DNA of 64,000 nucleotides from Lutibacter maritimus (lineage in GTDB: Bacteria; Bacteroidota; Bacteroidia; Flavobacteriales; Flavobacteriaceae), in the NCBI RefSeq assembly GCF_900116115.1, contig NZ_FOZP01000001.1:78071-142070 (forward strand), in the 5' to 3' direction. Under the pieces are notes generated by a model that saw only the letters and a list, made by a program, of their open reading frames with translations, did no database searches and was not told the origin of the DNA. Made by a program: the position numbers and the translations under genes. This document shows positions 35,805 through 45,276 of the stretch, piece after piece; the first letter of the stretch is position 1; every line of letters starts with the position of its first letter.

Positions 35805-37403
35805 ATGAAAGTACATTCTATTCCATTTCAAAATACAGGTTATTTTTCTAAACTAATTTCAGATTATTTAGATAAAAACGCTGAATTGTCAGAATTTTAT
35901 GATAATTATCCAAATTTAAACGGATTTGAAAATCAACTAAAATTAAGACAAAACTCTAATTTTGATTCAGATTCTAGTAGGAGTATTTTAGTAAGTGCTC
36001 TTAAAAATCAATATGTAAATTTTCCAGTTTCTATAAAAACTGAAAGTAATATAAATGCTTTAAGCAAGCATAATACTTATACCATAACTACTGGACATCA
36101 ACTAAATATTTTTACGGGGCCATTGTATTTTTTGTATAAAATTGTTTCAACTATTAATTTAACAAAGCAGTTAAAAGAAAAATTTCCAACGTATAATTTT
36201 GTGCCGGTCTATTGGATGGCAACTGAAGATCACGATTTTGATGAAATAAACTATTTTAATTTTAAGGGTAAAAAAGTTGTTTGGAACAGAGGAAGCAGTG
36301 GAGCCGTAGGTCGTTTAAAGACTGATGGTTTTGATGAGGTTTTTAATGAATTTTCAAAACATTTAGGTACTACAAAAAATGCTAATTATTTAAAATTTTT
36401 ATTCGAAGAAGCATATTTAAAACATAAAAATTTAACAGACTCCACACGCTATTTGGTAAACAAACTTTTTGGTGAATACGGTTTAGTAATTATTGATGGT
36501 GATGATAAAAGTTTAAAAAAACAATTTGCACCTATTGTAAAAGATGAATTGTTGAATGCTACTTCATTTAATAAGGTAACTTTAACAAGTACAAAACTTG
36601 CAGAGAGTTATAAAATTCAAGTAAATCCTAGAGAAATCAATCTTTTTTATCTTACAGAAAATTTACGTGAACGTATTATTTTTGATGAAGGTATATATAA
36701 AATTTATGGAACTGATATTTCATTTACTGAAGATGAAATATTGATGGAGTTAGAAAATAATCCTGAAAAATTTAGTCCAAACGTTATCATGAGACCTGTT
36801 TATCAGGAAACTATTTTACCAAATTTATGTTATATAGGCGGCGGTGGAGAGTTGGCGTATTGGTTTCAGTTAAAAGATTATTTTACGGCAATAAATACAC
36901 CTTTTCCAATTTTATTGCTTCGCAACTCAGCATTATTAATTGCAAAAAAACAAGTTATAAAAGCACAAAAATTAAATGTTACTTTAGAAGAATTATTTTT
37001 AAAACAACCTACTTTAATAGATAAAAAAGTAAAAGAAATTTCTGAAATTGATATTGATTTTTCTAAGCAAAAACTTTTTTTAAAAGAGCAATTTAAGGAT
37101 TTAAAAGAATTAGCGAAGCAAACAGATGTTTCGTTTATTGGTGCTGTTAACGCTCAGGAAACTAAGCAATTAAAAGGTTTGGGTAATTTAGAAAAGCGTT
37201 TGTTAAAAGCGCAAAAGCGAAAATTATCTGATGTAGTTTTAAGATTGGAAAATCTTCAAAATGCATTATTTCCAAATAAAAGTTTAGAAGAACGAACTCG
37301 AAATTTTTCAGAGTTTTATTTAGAAATAGGAGAGGAATTAATTCCTATGTTGTTAGAATCTTTAAATCCGTTAGATTTAACTTTTAGTGTTATTGAATAT
37401 TAA
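35805..37403 (+). CDS. bshC: Bacillithiol biosynthesis cysteine-adding enzyme BshC
   Basis: This 532-residue enzyme adds cysteine to glucosaminyl-malate in the last step of bacillithiol synthesis. Family motifs: TITTGHQLNIFTGPLYFLYK (about residues 92-111), PVYWMATEDHDFDEIN, RPVYQETILPNLCYIGG and AYWFQLKDYF. The C-terminal coiled-coil region (about 385-480) is typical. Its presence implies that the cell uses bacillithiol as a redox buffer; BshA and BshB are not in the window. It is co-transcribed with the methyltransferase upstream and converges on the gene at 37410. Confidence 0.96.
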   Translation: MKVHSIPFQNTGYFSKLISDYLDKNAELSEFYDNYPNLNGFENQLKLRQNSNFDSDSSRSILVSALKNQYVNFPVSIKTESNINALSKHNTYTITTGHQLNIFTGPLYFLYKIVSTINLTKQLKEKFPTYNFVPVYWMATEDHDFDEINYFNFKGKKVVWNRGSSGAVGRLKTDGFDEVFNEFSKHLGTTKNANYLKFLFEEAYLKHKNLTDSTRYLVNKLFGEYGLVIIDGDDKSLKKQFAPIVKDELLNATSFNKVTLTSTKLAESYKIQVNPREINLFYLTENLRERIIFDEGIYKIYGTDISFTEDEILMELENNPEKFSPNVIMRPVYQETILPNLCYIGGGGELAYWFQLKDYFTAINTPFPILLLRNSALLIAKKQVIKAQKLNVTLEELFLKQPTLIDKKVKEISEIDIDFSKQKLFLKEQFKDLKELAKQTDVSFIGAVNAQETKQLKGLGNLEKRLLKAQKRKLSDVVLRLENLQNALFPNKSLEERTRNFSEFYLEIGEELIPMLLESLNPLDLTFSVIEY

Positions 37404-37409
37404 AAAAAA

Positions 37410-37829
37410 TTAAATGGTTTTAAATGAGTGAGTTTCATTTTTAAAAACATACTCAATTCTTAAAACTTTGTTGTTTTTTATTTGAGCAGCTTCTTTTTCA
37501 TTCACTTCAAAATCAATTTCTGAAACATGAAAAGGCGTGTTTTTAATGGCATTTGAATCAATATCTGTATTGTCAGAATGAATCGTTAATGAATCTTTTT
37601 CAAAATGAAAAGTTAAGGTACATCCAATACGTTTAATTTTAACTGGAAAATCTGCTATTAAAATTGTTTTGATAAATGGAAATCCACCCAATTCTTCAAA
37701 ATCTAAATATACATCACACGTTTCATTTTCAGCATATTTTGTGCCGCCATCAAATTTAATTTTTGGAAATGCTTGGTTAGAAATAGGTTCTTTTTTTGAT
37801 TTTAATAAGTTTGAAAATGAAAATCCCAT
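37410..37829 (-). CDS. Conserved hypothetical protein
   Basis: This is a 139-residue soluble protein of mostly beta-strand character (IKFDGGTKYAENETCDVYLDF, TLTFHFEKDSLTIHSDN, VLRIEYVF). I do not recognise a family. It is the second gene after the zinc-ribbon-like lipoprotein on the minus strand (gap 14 nt), so the two are co-transcribed. It converges on bshC with a gap of only 6 nt. Confidence 0.65.
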   Translation of the reverse strand: MGFSFSNLLKSKKEPISNQAFPKIKFDGGTKYAENETCDVYLDFEELGGFPFIKTILIADFPVKIKRIGCTLTFHFEKDSLTIHSDNTDIDSNAIKNTPFHVSEIDFEVNEKEAAQIKNNKVLRIEYVFKNETHSFKTI

Positions 37830-37843
37830 AGTATTTTTAAATA

Positions 37844-38281
37844 TTAATTGTGATATGCTGCATTATGTTCTAAAACTTCTCCACAAGAAGCGCAGTTTGT
37901 AGCCGTTCCAGCTCCACCATAACAAGCGTTTTTACAGGTGTAATGATATACTCCATTTGCATTTTGTGCAGGTTCAACAGCAGCCGAATTTGTTGAGGGG
38001 CTATTGGCGTTTGGTAAAGGTGTATTGCTTTCAACTTTTATAGGGCCGCTTTTTAAAAACTCATCATTATGAAAAGCTTGATTGTGTGTGTAAGGTGTTT
38101 TACAAACAGGACAATTTCCTGCAGTGTCACTGCCACTATTTTCACATTTATTAGCACAAATGTAATGCTTGGTTATTTTTGTTGAAGTGTTACTACCAGG
38201 AATGGTTTTTGGTTTATCTTCTTTACAAGACAATGAAAGAAATAATGTAAATAAAAATAAATATGTTAGCAGTTTTTTCAT
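37844..38281 (-). CDS. Lipoprotein with two zinc-ribbon-like repeats
   Basis: This is a 145-residue protein with a lipobox (LFLSLSC, Cys19). Two related modules follow: HYICANKC, then CPVCKTPYTHNQAFHN (about residues 39-71), and HYTCKNAC, then CASCGEVLEHNAAYHN at the C-terminus. Each has a C-x3-C pair followed by C-x2-C and a trailing HN-x3-HN. A Pro/Ser/Asn linker separates them. The spacing suggests a metal-binding ribbon on the periplasmic or surface side, perhaps zinc or copper; this is inference. It is the promoter-proximal gene of a two-gene unit. Confidence 0.75.
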   Translation of the reverse strand: MKKLLTYLFLFTLFLSLSCKEDKPKTIPGSNTSTKITKHYICANKCENSGSDTAGNCPVCKTPYTHNQAFHNDEFLKSGPIKVESNTPLPNANSPSTNSAAVEPAQNANGVYHYTCKNACYGGAGTATNCASCGEVLEHNAAYHN

Positions 38282-38370
38282 AGTAATGTATTGATTTTTT
38301 TATTTGTTTTTTCAAATATACTGAAATTAAAAAAGATACAAAAACACGTCAGTTTTGGTGCTGATAAAAA

Positions 38371-38402
38371 TAAAAAGTCCGAGCTTGTAGTTCGGACTTT
38401 TA
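38371..38402 (-). terminator. lpd terminator
   Basis: Arms AAAAGTCCGA and TTCGGACTTTT around an 8-nt loop; on the minus strand a T-rich tract follows. It lies 18 nt after the lpd stop. Confidence 0.85.
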
Positions 38403-38419
38403 TATTTATGAATATAATT

Positions 38420-39808
38420 TTATAAATGAATTACTTCTCCATAAGCATCAGCAACTGCTTCCATTACAGCCTCACTCATAGTTGGATGTGGGTGAATTGC
38501 TTTTAACACTTCGTGTCCTGTTGTTTCTAATTTCCTACCTAAAACTGCTTCAGCAATCATATCTGTAACTCCAGCACCAATCATATGGCATCCTAACCAT
38601 TCTCCATATTTTGCATCAAAAATAACTTTAACAAAACCATCTGGTGTTCCCGCTGCTTTTGCTTTTCCTGATGCTGAAAATGGGAATTTACCAACTTTAA
38701 TTTCGTATCCTTCTTCTATAGCTTTAGCTTCAGTTAAACCAACACTTGCAATTTCTGGTGTTGCATACGTACAACCAGGAATATTTCCGTAATCTACTGG
38801 CTCTGTATGTAAACCTGCAATTTTTTCAACACAAGTAATTCCTTCAGCCGAAGCAACGTGAGCTAGAGCAGGACCAGGAACAACATCTCCAATTGCGTAA
38901 TAACCAGGAATGTTAGTTTGGTAAAAATCATTTACTAAAATTTTATCTCTGTCAACAACAATTCCAACATCTTCTAAACCAATTCCTTCAAGGTTTGATT
39001 TGATTCCAACTGCCGATAAAATTACATCAGCTTCTAAAATTTCTTCACCTTTTTTAGTTTTTACCACAGCTTTTACACCTTTTCCTGAAGTATCTACAGA
39101 TTCTACAGAAGAGTTTGTCATTACATTTATGCCAGATTTTTTGAATGAACGTTCAAATTGTTTTGAAACATCTATATCTTCTAAAGGAACTAAATTTGGT
39201 AAAAATTCAACAATTGTTACTTCAGTTCCCATTGAATTGTAAAAATGTGCAAACTCAACACCAATTGCCCCAGAACCTACAACAATTAATTTTTTAGGTT
39301 GTTTTGGCAATGTCATAGCTTGTCTATAGCCAATTACTTTTTTACCATCTTGTGGTAAGTTTGGCAACTCACGTGAGCGAGCACCTGTAGCAATAATAAT
39401 ATGATCAGCACTGTATTCAGTTACTTTTCCATCAGAATCGGTAACATCAACTTTTTTACCAGTTTTAATTTTACCAAAACCATCAATTACATCAATTTTA
39501 TTTTTTTTCATTAAAAATTGAACACCTTTACTCATTCCATCGGCAACGTTTCTACTGCGTTTAATTACAGCTTCAAAATCTTTATCAATTGCTTCAGCTT
39601 TTAAACCATATTCATCCACATGTTTTAAATAGTCATAAACTTGTGCGCTTTTTAATAAGGCTTTTGTTGGAATACATCCCCAGTTTAGGCAAATTCCACC
39701 TAAATTTTCTTTTTCAATAACGGCAACTTTAAAGCCAAGTTGCGATGCTCTAATAGCTGTTACATATCCTCCAGGACCACTACCAATTATAATAACGTCG
39801 TATTTCAT
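38420..39808 (-). CDS. lpdA: Dihydrolipoyl dehydrogenase
   Basis: This FAD disulfide oxidoreductase re-oxidises dihydrolipoyl groups in 2-oxoacid dehydrogenase or glycine-cleavage complexes. The start is set at ATG 39808 (MKYDVIIIGSGPGGY), because a frame from 39850 would begin upstream of the promoter element at 39848-39855. The 462-residue protein has the FAD motif GSGPGG, the redox pair GGICLNWGCIPTK, the NAD motif VVGSGAIGVEFA, the second FAD motif GYYAIGDV and the dimer-interface His-Glu in HPHPTMSEAVMEA. No lipoyl E2 gene is adjacent, so the partner complex cannot be named. Confidence 0.96.
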   Translation of the reverse strand: MKYDVIIIGSGPGGYVTAIRASQLGFKVAVIEKENLGGICLNWGCIPTKALLKSAQVYDYLKHVDEYGLKAEAIDKDFEAVIKRSRNVADGMSKGVQFLMKKNKIDVIDGFGKIKTGKKVDVTDSDGKVTEYSADHIIIATGARSRELPNLPQDGKKVIGYRQAMTLPKQPKKLIVVGSGAIGVEFAHFYNSMGTEVTIVEFLPNLVPLEDIDVSKQFERSFKKSGINVMTNSSVESVDTSGKGVKAVVKTKKGEEILEADVILSAVGIKSNLEGIGLEDVGIVVDRDKILVNDFYQTNIPGYYAIGDVVPGPALAHVASAEGITCVEKIAGLHTEPVDYGNIPGCTYATPEIASVGLTEAKAIEEGYEIKVGKFPFSASGKAKAAGTPDGFVKVIFDAKYGEWLGCHMIGAGVTDMIAEAVLGRKLETTGHEVLKAIHPHPTMSEAVMEAVADAYGEVIHL

Positions 39809-39847
39809 GTTTTTTGATTTTCTAATTTGATGACTGATTTTACTCAG

Positions 39848-39855
39848 CAAATTTA
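39848..39855 (-). promoter_or_regulatory. TAnnTTTG -7 element for lpdA
   Basis: Minus-strand TAAATTTG, an exact consensus, 40 nt before the ATG at 39808. Confidence 0.5.
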
Positions 39856-39910
39856 CTTATTTTATTTTCTTTTTTTAAATCATTATTAAAGATTTAAAAA
39901 TGAAATGTTT

Positions 39911-41680
39911 TTACATTCTTTCTGGAACTTCAATTCCTAATAATTTGAAAGCTGATTTTATAATTTCAGCAACTTTATTAGAAAGTTGAGTTCTAAATAT
40001 TTTTTCATTTAAATTTTCACAGCCTAAAATTGGCACAGTTTGATAAAATGAATTGTATTCTTTTACCAAGTCATACGTAAAATTAGCAATTAAAGCAGGA
40101 CTGTGATTGCTAGCTGCATTTTGAATTACTTCTGGAAATAATTGAATTTGCTTAATTAATTCACGTTCTTTTTGATGTAATTTTATTTCCGAAATTTCTA
40201 CAGCATAATTAAAATTAGCTTTTCTTAAAATAGATTGAATTCTAGCATATGTGTATTGGATAAAAGGACCTGTATTTCCTGCAAAATCAACAGATTCTTC
40301 TGGATCAAACATAATACGTTTTTTAGGATCTACTTTTAAGATGTAATATTTTAAAGCTCCTAAACCGATGGTTTTATATAATGTTTCTTTTTCTTCTGTT
40401 GAATAACCTTCTAGTTTTCCTAATTCCTGAGAAATTGTTCTGGCAGTATCTGTCATTTCTAACATTAAATCATCAGCATCAACCACAGTTCCTTCTCTAG
40501 ATTTCATTTTTCCACTTGGTAAATCTACCATTCCGTAAGATAAGTGATAACAGTTTTTAGCCCACTCAAATCCTAGTTTTTCTAAAATTAAAAATAATAC
40601 TTTAAAATGGTAATCTTGTTCATTTCCAACAGTGTACACCAATTCATTCAGATCAAAATCTTTAAAACGCTCAATTGCAGTTCCAATATCTTGGGTCATA
40701 TAAACCGCTGTTCCATCTGCTCTTAAAACAATTTTTTCATCTAAGCCTTCTTTCGTTAAATCTATCCAAACAGAGCCATCTTCTTTTTTGTAAAAAATTC
40801 CTTTTTCTAAACCTTCTGCAACAATATCTTTTCCTAATAAATACGTATTGCTTTCGTAATAATTTTTATCAAAATCTACACCTAATTCTTTATAAGTTTC
40901 ATTAAAACCAGCATATACCCACTCATTCATTGTTTTCCAAAGTGCAACAATTTCTTCATCTCCAGCTTCCCATTTAAGCAACATTTGTTGTGCTTCAAGT
41001 AATATAGGTGCTAGTTTTTTTGCTTCTTCTTCGGTTTTACCTTGTGCAATTAATTGTTTAATTTCTTCTTTATAGGCTTTATCAAAAGCAACATAATAAT
41101 TACCAACTAATTTATCGCCTTTTAAACCAGAAGTTTCCGGAGTTTCGCCATTTCCAAATCGTTGCCAAGCCAACATACTTTTACAAATATGTATACCACG
41201 ATCGTTAATAATTTGGGTTTTATATACTTTTTTACCGGAAGCTTTAATAATTTCAGCAACAGAATATCCTAATAAATTATTTCTGATATGTCCTAAATGC
41301 AACGGTTTGTTAGTGTTTGGTGAAGAATACTCGACCATTACAGCTTTATGGTCAGGATTTGGTTCAACAATTCCAAAAGTGCTGTTATTTTTAATTTTGT
41401 TGAAATCTGAAATAAAATATGTATCAGAAATAACTAGGTTTAAAAAACCTTTAACCACATTAAAATCGGAAATTTCGGCAACATTTTCTTTTAAATATTC
41501 TCCAATTTTTGTTCCAATGATTTCTGGATTGCCTTTTACAAAACGTAAAAAAGCAAAAACAACAATTGTAATATCTCCTTCAAAATCTTTTCTAGTTGCT
41601 TGAAATTCAACAGAATTAATTTCTACATCATATATTTCTTTGAATCCTTTTTTTACAGCTATTTCTAAACTAGTTTGCAT
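39911..41680 (-). CDS. argS: Arginyl-tRNA synthetase
   Basis: This 589-residue class I synthetase charges tRNA-Arg. Motifs: KPLHLGHIRNN (HIGH box, about residue 126), SYGMVDLPSGKMKSREGTVV (KMSKS-like region) and the C-terminal DALR anticodon-binding domain (QYTYARIQSILRKA and onward). The N-terminal ~100 residues form the Add1 domain that contacts the D-loop. The length fits Bacteroidota ArgRS. A minus-strand TACTTTTG element at 41708-41715 precedes it. Confidence 0.97.
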   Translation of the reverse strand: MQTSLEIAVKKGFKEIYDVEINSVEFQATRKDFEGDITIVVFAFLRFVKGNPEIIGTKIGEYLKENVAEISDFNVVKGFLNLVISDTYFISDFNKIKNNSTFGIVEPNPDHKAVMVEYSSPNTNKPLHLGHIRNNLLGYSVAEIIKASGKKVYKTQIINDRGIHICKSMLAWQRFGNGETPETSGLKGDKLVGNYYVAFDKAYKEEIKQLIAQGKTEEEAKKLAPILLEAQQMLLKWEAGDEEIVALWKTMNEWVYAGFNETYKELGVDFDKNYYESNTYLLGKDIVAEGLEKGIFYKKEDGSVWIDLTKEGLDEKIVLRADGTAVYMTQDIGTAIERFKDFDLNELVYTVGNEQDYHFKVLFLILEKLGFEWAKNCYHLSYGMVDLPSGKMKSREGTVVDADDLMLEMTDTARTISQELGKLEGYSTEEKETLYKTIGLGALKYYILKVDPKKRIMFDPEESVDFAGNTGPFIQYTYARIQSILRKANFNYAVEISEIKLHQKERELIKQIQLFPEVIQNAASNHSPALIANFTYDLVKEYNSFYQTVPILGCENLNEKIFRTQLSNKVAEIIKSAFKLLGIEVPERM

Positions 41681-41707
41681 ATGTTATGGCTAAATTATTT
41701 CGAAATG

Positions 41708-41715
41708 CAAAAGTA
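41708..41715 (-). promoter_or_regulatory. TAnnTTTG -7 element for argS
   Basis: Minus-strand TACTTTTG, an exact consensus, 27 nt before the start codon at 41680. Confidence 0.5.
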
Positions 41716-41733
41716 CTAAATTCAATAGAATTT

Positions 41734-43257
41734 TTACTGTTTTATAAACTCAAATTCAGTAAAATCAAAATCTGGGTTTGGAACATCAATATGTAATTTA
41801 GAAATTTCACCTTCTTTATTTAAATCGAACCATAGTTTTCCTTCAGGAAGTGATGATAATTCTTTGGGAAATCTAAAGGTAAAAATATGATGATTCCAAT
41901 GTTTTAAATCGGCATAAAAAATAGGCGTTTTATCCATGTTAAAATGCAGCTTGTTATTTTTTACCGAAACAGTTACTGTTCCGTACATTTTATCTTTATA
42001 AACCCCAGTGTATTTATCTATAGTTAAGTGATTACTATTTAGTTTTCCTCTTAAATTTTCAATTTCACTGAATTGAATGCTATCTCTTTTTGCTTGTTGG
42101 TTTTTATATCCTAAATAATCGGCAGACCAATCTTTACCTTCTAAATTGTTGGTTAAAATAACATCGAGAATTTTATTGCTAAGCGCGCCTGGTAACCAAT
42201 TTAAGCTATTGGTAAGTATTACAACACCTATTTTTTTCTCTGGAATAAAAAACGATTTTGAAATCATTCCATCATAACCACCTCCGTGAGAAACTACTTT
42301 ATAACCTTCGTAATCTTGTAAATCCCAACCCAAGCCGTATGATTTAAAATGAATGTTTTCAGTATTTTTACCAACTTCAAAATTTATGTGAGGTGTGGTT
42401 ATTCTTCTAAAACTTCTATCATTAAAAATGGTGGTTTTATTGATGGTTCCTTCATGTAAATTTAATTGTAGCCATTTAGAAAAATCATTCACCGATGATA
42501 TTAAAGCGCCAGCAGGTGCAATATTATCCCAATTAACCCAATTTACTTCATTGTTTGTGCCGTTTTCAAAATAATAAGGTGTAGCAACATTGGTGCTTTT
42601 TGAAAGCTGAGAGGTAGATGTTAAGGTTCTATTCATTTGTAGCGGACTTAAAAAATGTTGTTTTACAAATTCAGCCCAACTGTTTCCACTTACTTTTTCA
42701 ACAATTTTACCCGCAGCTAAAAATGCAATGTTAGAATAGCCAAAAGTGGTTCTAAAATCATATTTTGGAGTTAAATATTGTTGTGCTTCAATTATTTCTT
42801 CTGCAGTTAATGTTGTTCCATACCACAATAAATCACCACTAAAAGTTGCCAAACCACTTCTATGACATAATAAATCTTCAATAGTAAAATTTAGTGTTGT
42901 ATAAGCATCATACATTTTAAAATATGGTAAATAATCTATCACTTTATCGGTCCATTTTAACTTTCCTTCTTCAACCAAAATAGCAATGGCTGAAGCAGTA
43001 AAAGCTTTAGAGTTTGATGCTACAGCAAACAACGTGTTTCCATCAACTTTTGTGTTTTTTTTAATGTTTGAATACCCGTAACCTTTGCTAAATACTATAG
43101 AATCTGCATTTACAATGGCAATTGCCATTCCAGGTATTTGCCATTCATTTAATGATTTTTGAAAATAGGCATCTAAGTGATTAATTTGTTCTTTGGTTTG
43201 TGAAAAAACCGATGTACTTACAACTAAAATTGCTAATAGGGTTTTGAGAAATTTCAT
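41734..43257 (-). CDS. Secreted serine hydrolase, class C beta-lactamase family
   Basis: This is a 507-residue protein with a signal peptide (1-19). The active-site motifs of the AmpC/esterase EstB family are present: S81-x-x-K84 (VASNSKAFTA), Tyr-Ser-Asn (FGYSNIAFLAAG, about residue 166) and HGGGYDGM in place of KTG (about 321). The last ~100 residues form a lipocalin-like DUF3471-type domain. Such proteins are usually D-aminopeptidases, carboxylesterases or transpeptidase-like enzymes rather than true beta-lactamases. It is monocistronic. Confidence 0.9.
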   Translation of the reverse strand: MKFLKTLLAILVVSTSVFSQTKEQINHLDAYFQKSLNEWQIPGMAIAIVNADSIVFSKGYGYSNIKKNTKVDGNTLFAVASNSKAFTASAIAILVEEGKLKWTDKVIDYLPYFKMYDAYTTLNFTIEDLLCHRSGLATFSGDLLWYGTTLTAEEIIEAQQYLTPKYDFRTTFGYSNIAFLAAGKIVEKVSGNSWAEFVKQHFLSPLQMNRTLTSTSQLSKSTNVATPYYFENGTNNEVNWVNWDNIAPAGALISSVNDFSKWLQLNLHEGTINKTTIFNDRSFRRITTPHINFEVGKNTENIHFKSYGLGWDLQDYEGYKVVSHGGGYDGMISKSFFIPEKKIGVVILTNSLNWLPGALSNKILDVILTNNLEGKDWSADYLGYKNQQAKRDSIQFSEIENLRGKLNSNHLTIDKYTGVYKDKMYGTVTVSVKNNKLHFNMDKTPIFYADLKHWNHHIFTFRFPKELSSLPEGKLWFDLNKEGEISKLHIDVPNPDFDFTEFEFIKQ

Positions 43258-43320
43258 AAAAAAGATTTTAAAAAACGAATTTAATACTATTTATAAAGTT
43301 ATCACAAACAAATAACATGA

Positions 43321-43328
43321 TATATTTG
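43321..43328 (+). promoter_or_regulatory. TAnnTTTG -7 element, leaderless arrangement
   Basis: TATATTTG is an exact consensus only 4 nt before the ATG at 43333. Transcription would start at or next to the start codon. Confidence 0.55.
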
Positions 43329-43332
43329 CACT

Positions 43333-43830
43333 ATGGAAGATTTTTTAAAGGAGTTGCCAAAATTAGCGAAAGAAAAAGAGCAGGAAAGCAAAAAATATTT
43401 TCAGAAGCTAAAGAAACGTACACCCAAAAATTTAGATTTAATAATGCAAGATTTGCATACGGAAGAATTTGAAAAAACAGATTGCTTAACGTGTGGTAAT
43501 TGCTGTAAAACTACAAGTCCGATTTTTACAATTAAAGATATTGAACGAATTTCTAAACATTTTAGAATGAAAGTATTAGATTTTACAAATCAATATTTAA
43601 AAAGAGATGAAGATGATTTTTATGTACTACAAACTGCTCCGTGTTCTTTTTTAGATTTAGAAGATAATATGTGTACCATTTACGATGTCCGCCCAAAAGC
43701 CTGTAGTGAATATCCACATACTGATAGACGTAAATTTATTCAAATTACCAATTTAACTATTAAAAATACAGAAATTTGTCCTGCTGCTTATAATATTGTT
43801 GAGGCCTTAAAAAAGAAACTACCAATTTAG
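43333..43830 (+). CDS. YkgJ-type cysteine cluster (Fe-S or Zn) protein
   Basis: This is a 165-residue cytoplasmic protein. The family cysteine cluster reads DCLTCGNCCKTTSP (about residues 49-62), with further conserved cysteines in APCSFLDLEDNMCTIYDVRPKAC cut here as CSFLD, MCTIYDVRP and ACSEYP. The N-terminal 45 residues are a basic helix (KYFQKLKKRTPKNLDLIMQD). Members bind a metal or an Fe-S cluster; the function is unknown. The -7 element is so close that the mRNA would have almost no leader. Confidence 0.88.
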   Translation: MEDFLKELPKLAKEKEQESKKYFQKLKKRTPKNLDLIMQDLHTEEFEKTDCLTCGNCCKTTSPIFTIKDIERISKHFRMKVLDFTNQYLKRDEDDFYVLQTAPCSFLDLEDNMCTIYDVRPKACSEYPHTDRRKFIQITNLTIKNTEICPAAYNIVEALKKKLPI

Positions 43831-43960
43831 TTAATACTACTAACGTTTTTTAATATTTAATAGTGTCAAAAATCATTTTTTTTGAAATGTCATTTATTTT
43901 CATGTTATTTGATAAACAAATTACTTAGCTAAAGTAAAAAATAACTGATTTTAATAATTT

Positions 43961-45274
43961 ATGAAAAAAATAATTTTAGTCGCTTTTGTATTATCCGCTT
44001 TTGTATTAAAAGCTCAAATGAAAGTAGATGACGTAAAAACGTTTACGTTAACCAACGGAATGAAATTTTTAGTGGTAGAAGATTTTTCCATACCAAATGC
44101 CAATATGTATTTATTTTATAAAGTTGGTAGTAGAAATGAATATCAGGGAATTACGGGACTTTCTCACTTTTTTGAGCACATGATGTTTAATGGCGCCAAA
44201 AAATATGGACCAAAGCAATTTGATCAAACTATGGAATTTAATGGTGGCGCAAATAATGCATATACTACAGAAAATGTAACCGTTTATACCAATTGGTTTC
44301 CTGCTTCGGCTGCAGAAGTTATTTTTGATTTGGAAAGTGATAGAATTGCTAGTTTAAGTATTGATCCTGAAATGGTTGAAAGTGAAAGAGGAGTTGTGTT
44401 GAGTGAAAGAAGTACTGGTTTAGAAAATTCTCCTTGGAGATTATTGTCGCAATCGCTTCAAGCAACAGCATTTCAAGAGCATCCATATCATTGGCCTGTA
44501 ATTGGTTATGAAGATGATATGAAAAACTGGACACAACAAGATTTAGAGCGTTATTTTAAAACGTATTATGCACCTAATAATTGTGTGGTAGTAGTTTCTG
44601 GAGCGTTAAAATTTGAAGAAGTTAAAAGATTAGCGGAAAAATATTTACAACCAATTCCAGCACAAACAGCACCACCTAAAGTGCATATTGTTGAGCCAAA
44701 ACAAACTGGAGAACGAAGAATAACTGTTCAAAAGGAAGTTACCAATCCGTATCTAATGATTGGTTACAAAACACCAGAATCTAAACATGAAGATTATTAT
44801 GCTTTAAATATTTTAAGTTCTATACTTTCTAGAGGGAAATCATCACGTTTGTATGCATCTTTAGTTGATAACCAGCAATTAGCAACAATGGTTTTTACAG
44901 ATTATGGTGATAGCTTTGACCCTAATTTATTTAACTTTTACGCTGTTGCCAATAAAAATGTTTCTTCAGAATCTATTGAAAAAGCCATTTATTTTGAAAT
45001 TGAAAAAGTTAAAAATGAAGGAATTAGCGAAACTGAACTTCAAAAAGTAAAAAATCAAAAATTAATGGAGTTTTACAATCAAATTGAAACTATTGATGGT
45101 AAATCTAATAATATTGGAACGTATGAAGTGTTTTTTGGGGATTATAAAAAAATGTTTAATGCACCAGAAAATTACAATAAGGTAACTGTTACAGATGTAC
45201 AAAATGTTGCTAAAAAATATTTTTCTAAAAGCAATAGAACAGTAGGTGTATTAAAAACAAATGTAGAAGAATAG
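43961..45274 (+). CDS. M16 zinc peptidase, catalytic partner
   Basis: This is a 437-residue exported peptidase (signal peptide 1-19) of the pitrilysin/processing-peptidase family. The inverted zinc motif HxxEH is HFFEH (residues 69-73), with the distal Glu about 75 residues further in ESERGVVLSER. The C-terminal half lacks the usual R..Y substrate-binding pair (it reads LVDNQQLATMVF). The next gene, 2 nt downstream, has the reverse pattern, so the two probably make a heterodimer like mitochondrial processing peptidase. Confidence 0.93.
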   Translation: MKKIILVAFVLSAFVLKAQMKVDDVKTFTLTNGMKFLVVEDFSIPNANMYLFYKVGSRNEYQGITGLSHFFEHMMFNGAKKYGPKQFDQTMEFNGGANNAYTTENVTVYTNWFPASAAEVIFDLESDRIASLSIDPEMVESERGVVLSERSTGLENSPWRLLSQSLQATAFQEHPYHWPVIGYEDDMKNWTQQDLERYFKTYYAPNNCVVVVSGALKFEEVKRLAEKYLQPIPAQTAPPKVHIVEPKQTGERRITVQKEVTNPYLMIGYKTPESKHEDYYALNILSSILSRGKSSRLYASLVDNQQLATMVFTDYGDSFDPNLFNFYAVANKNVSSESIEKAIYFEIEKVKNEGISETELQKVKNQKLMEFYNQIETIDGKSNNIGTYEVFFGDYKKMFNAPENYNKVTVTDVQNVAKKYFSKSNRTVGVLKTNVEE

Positions 45275-45276
45275 TT

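Noticed and set aside
38420-39850. A longer start for lpdA at 39850
   Set aside because: It lies within the -7 element at 39848-39855 and adds 14 residues ahead of the family N-terminus.
43831-43960. Possible tRNA or small RNA before the M16 genes
   Set aside because: No cloverleaf, no CCA end and no strong hairpin could be found; it is AT-rich spacer.
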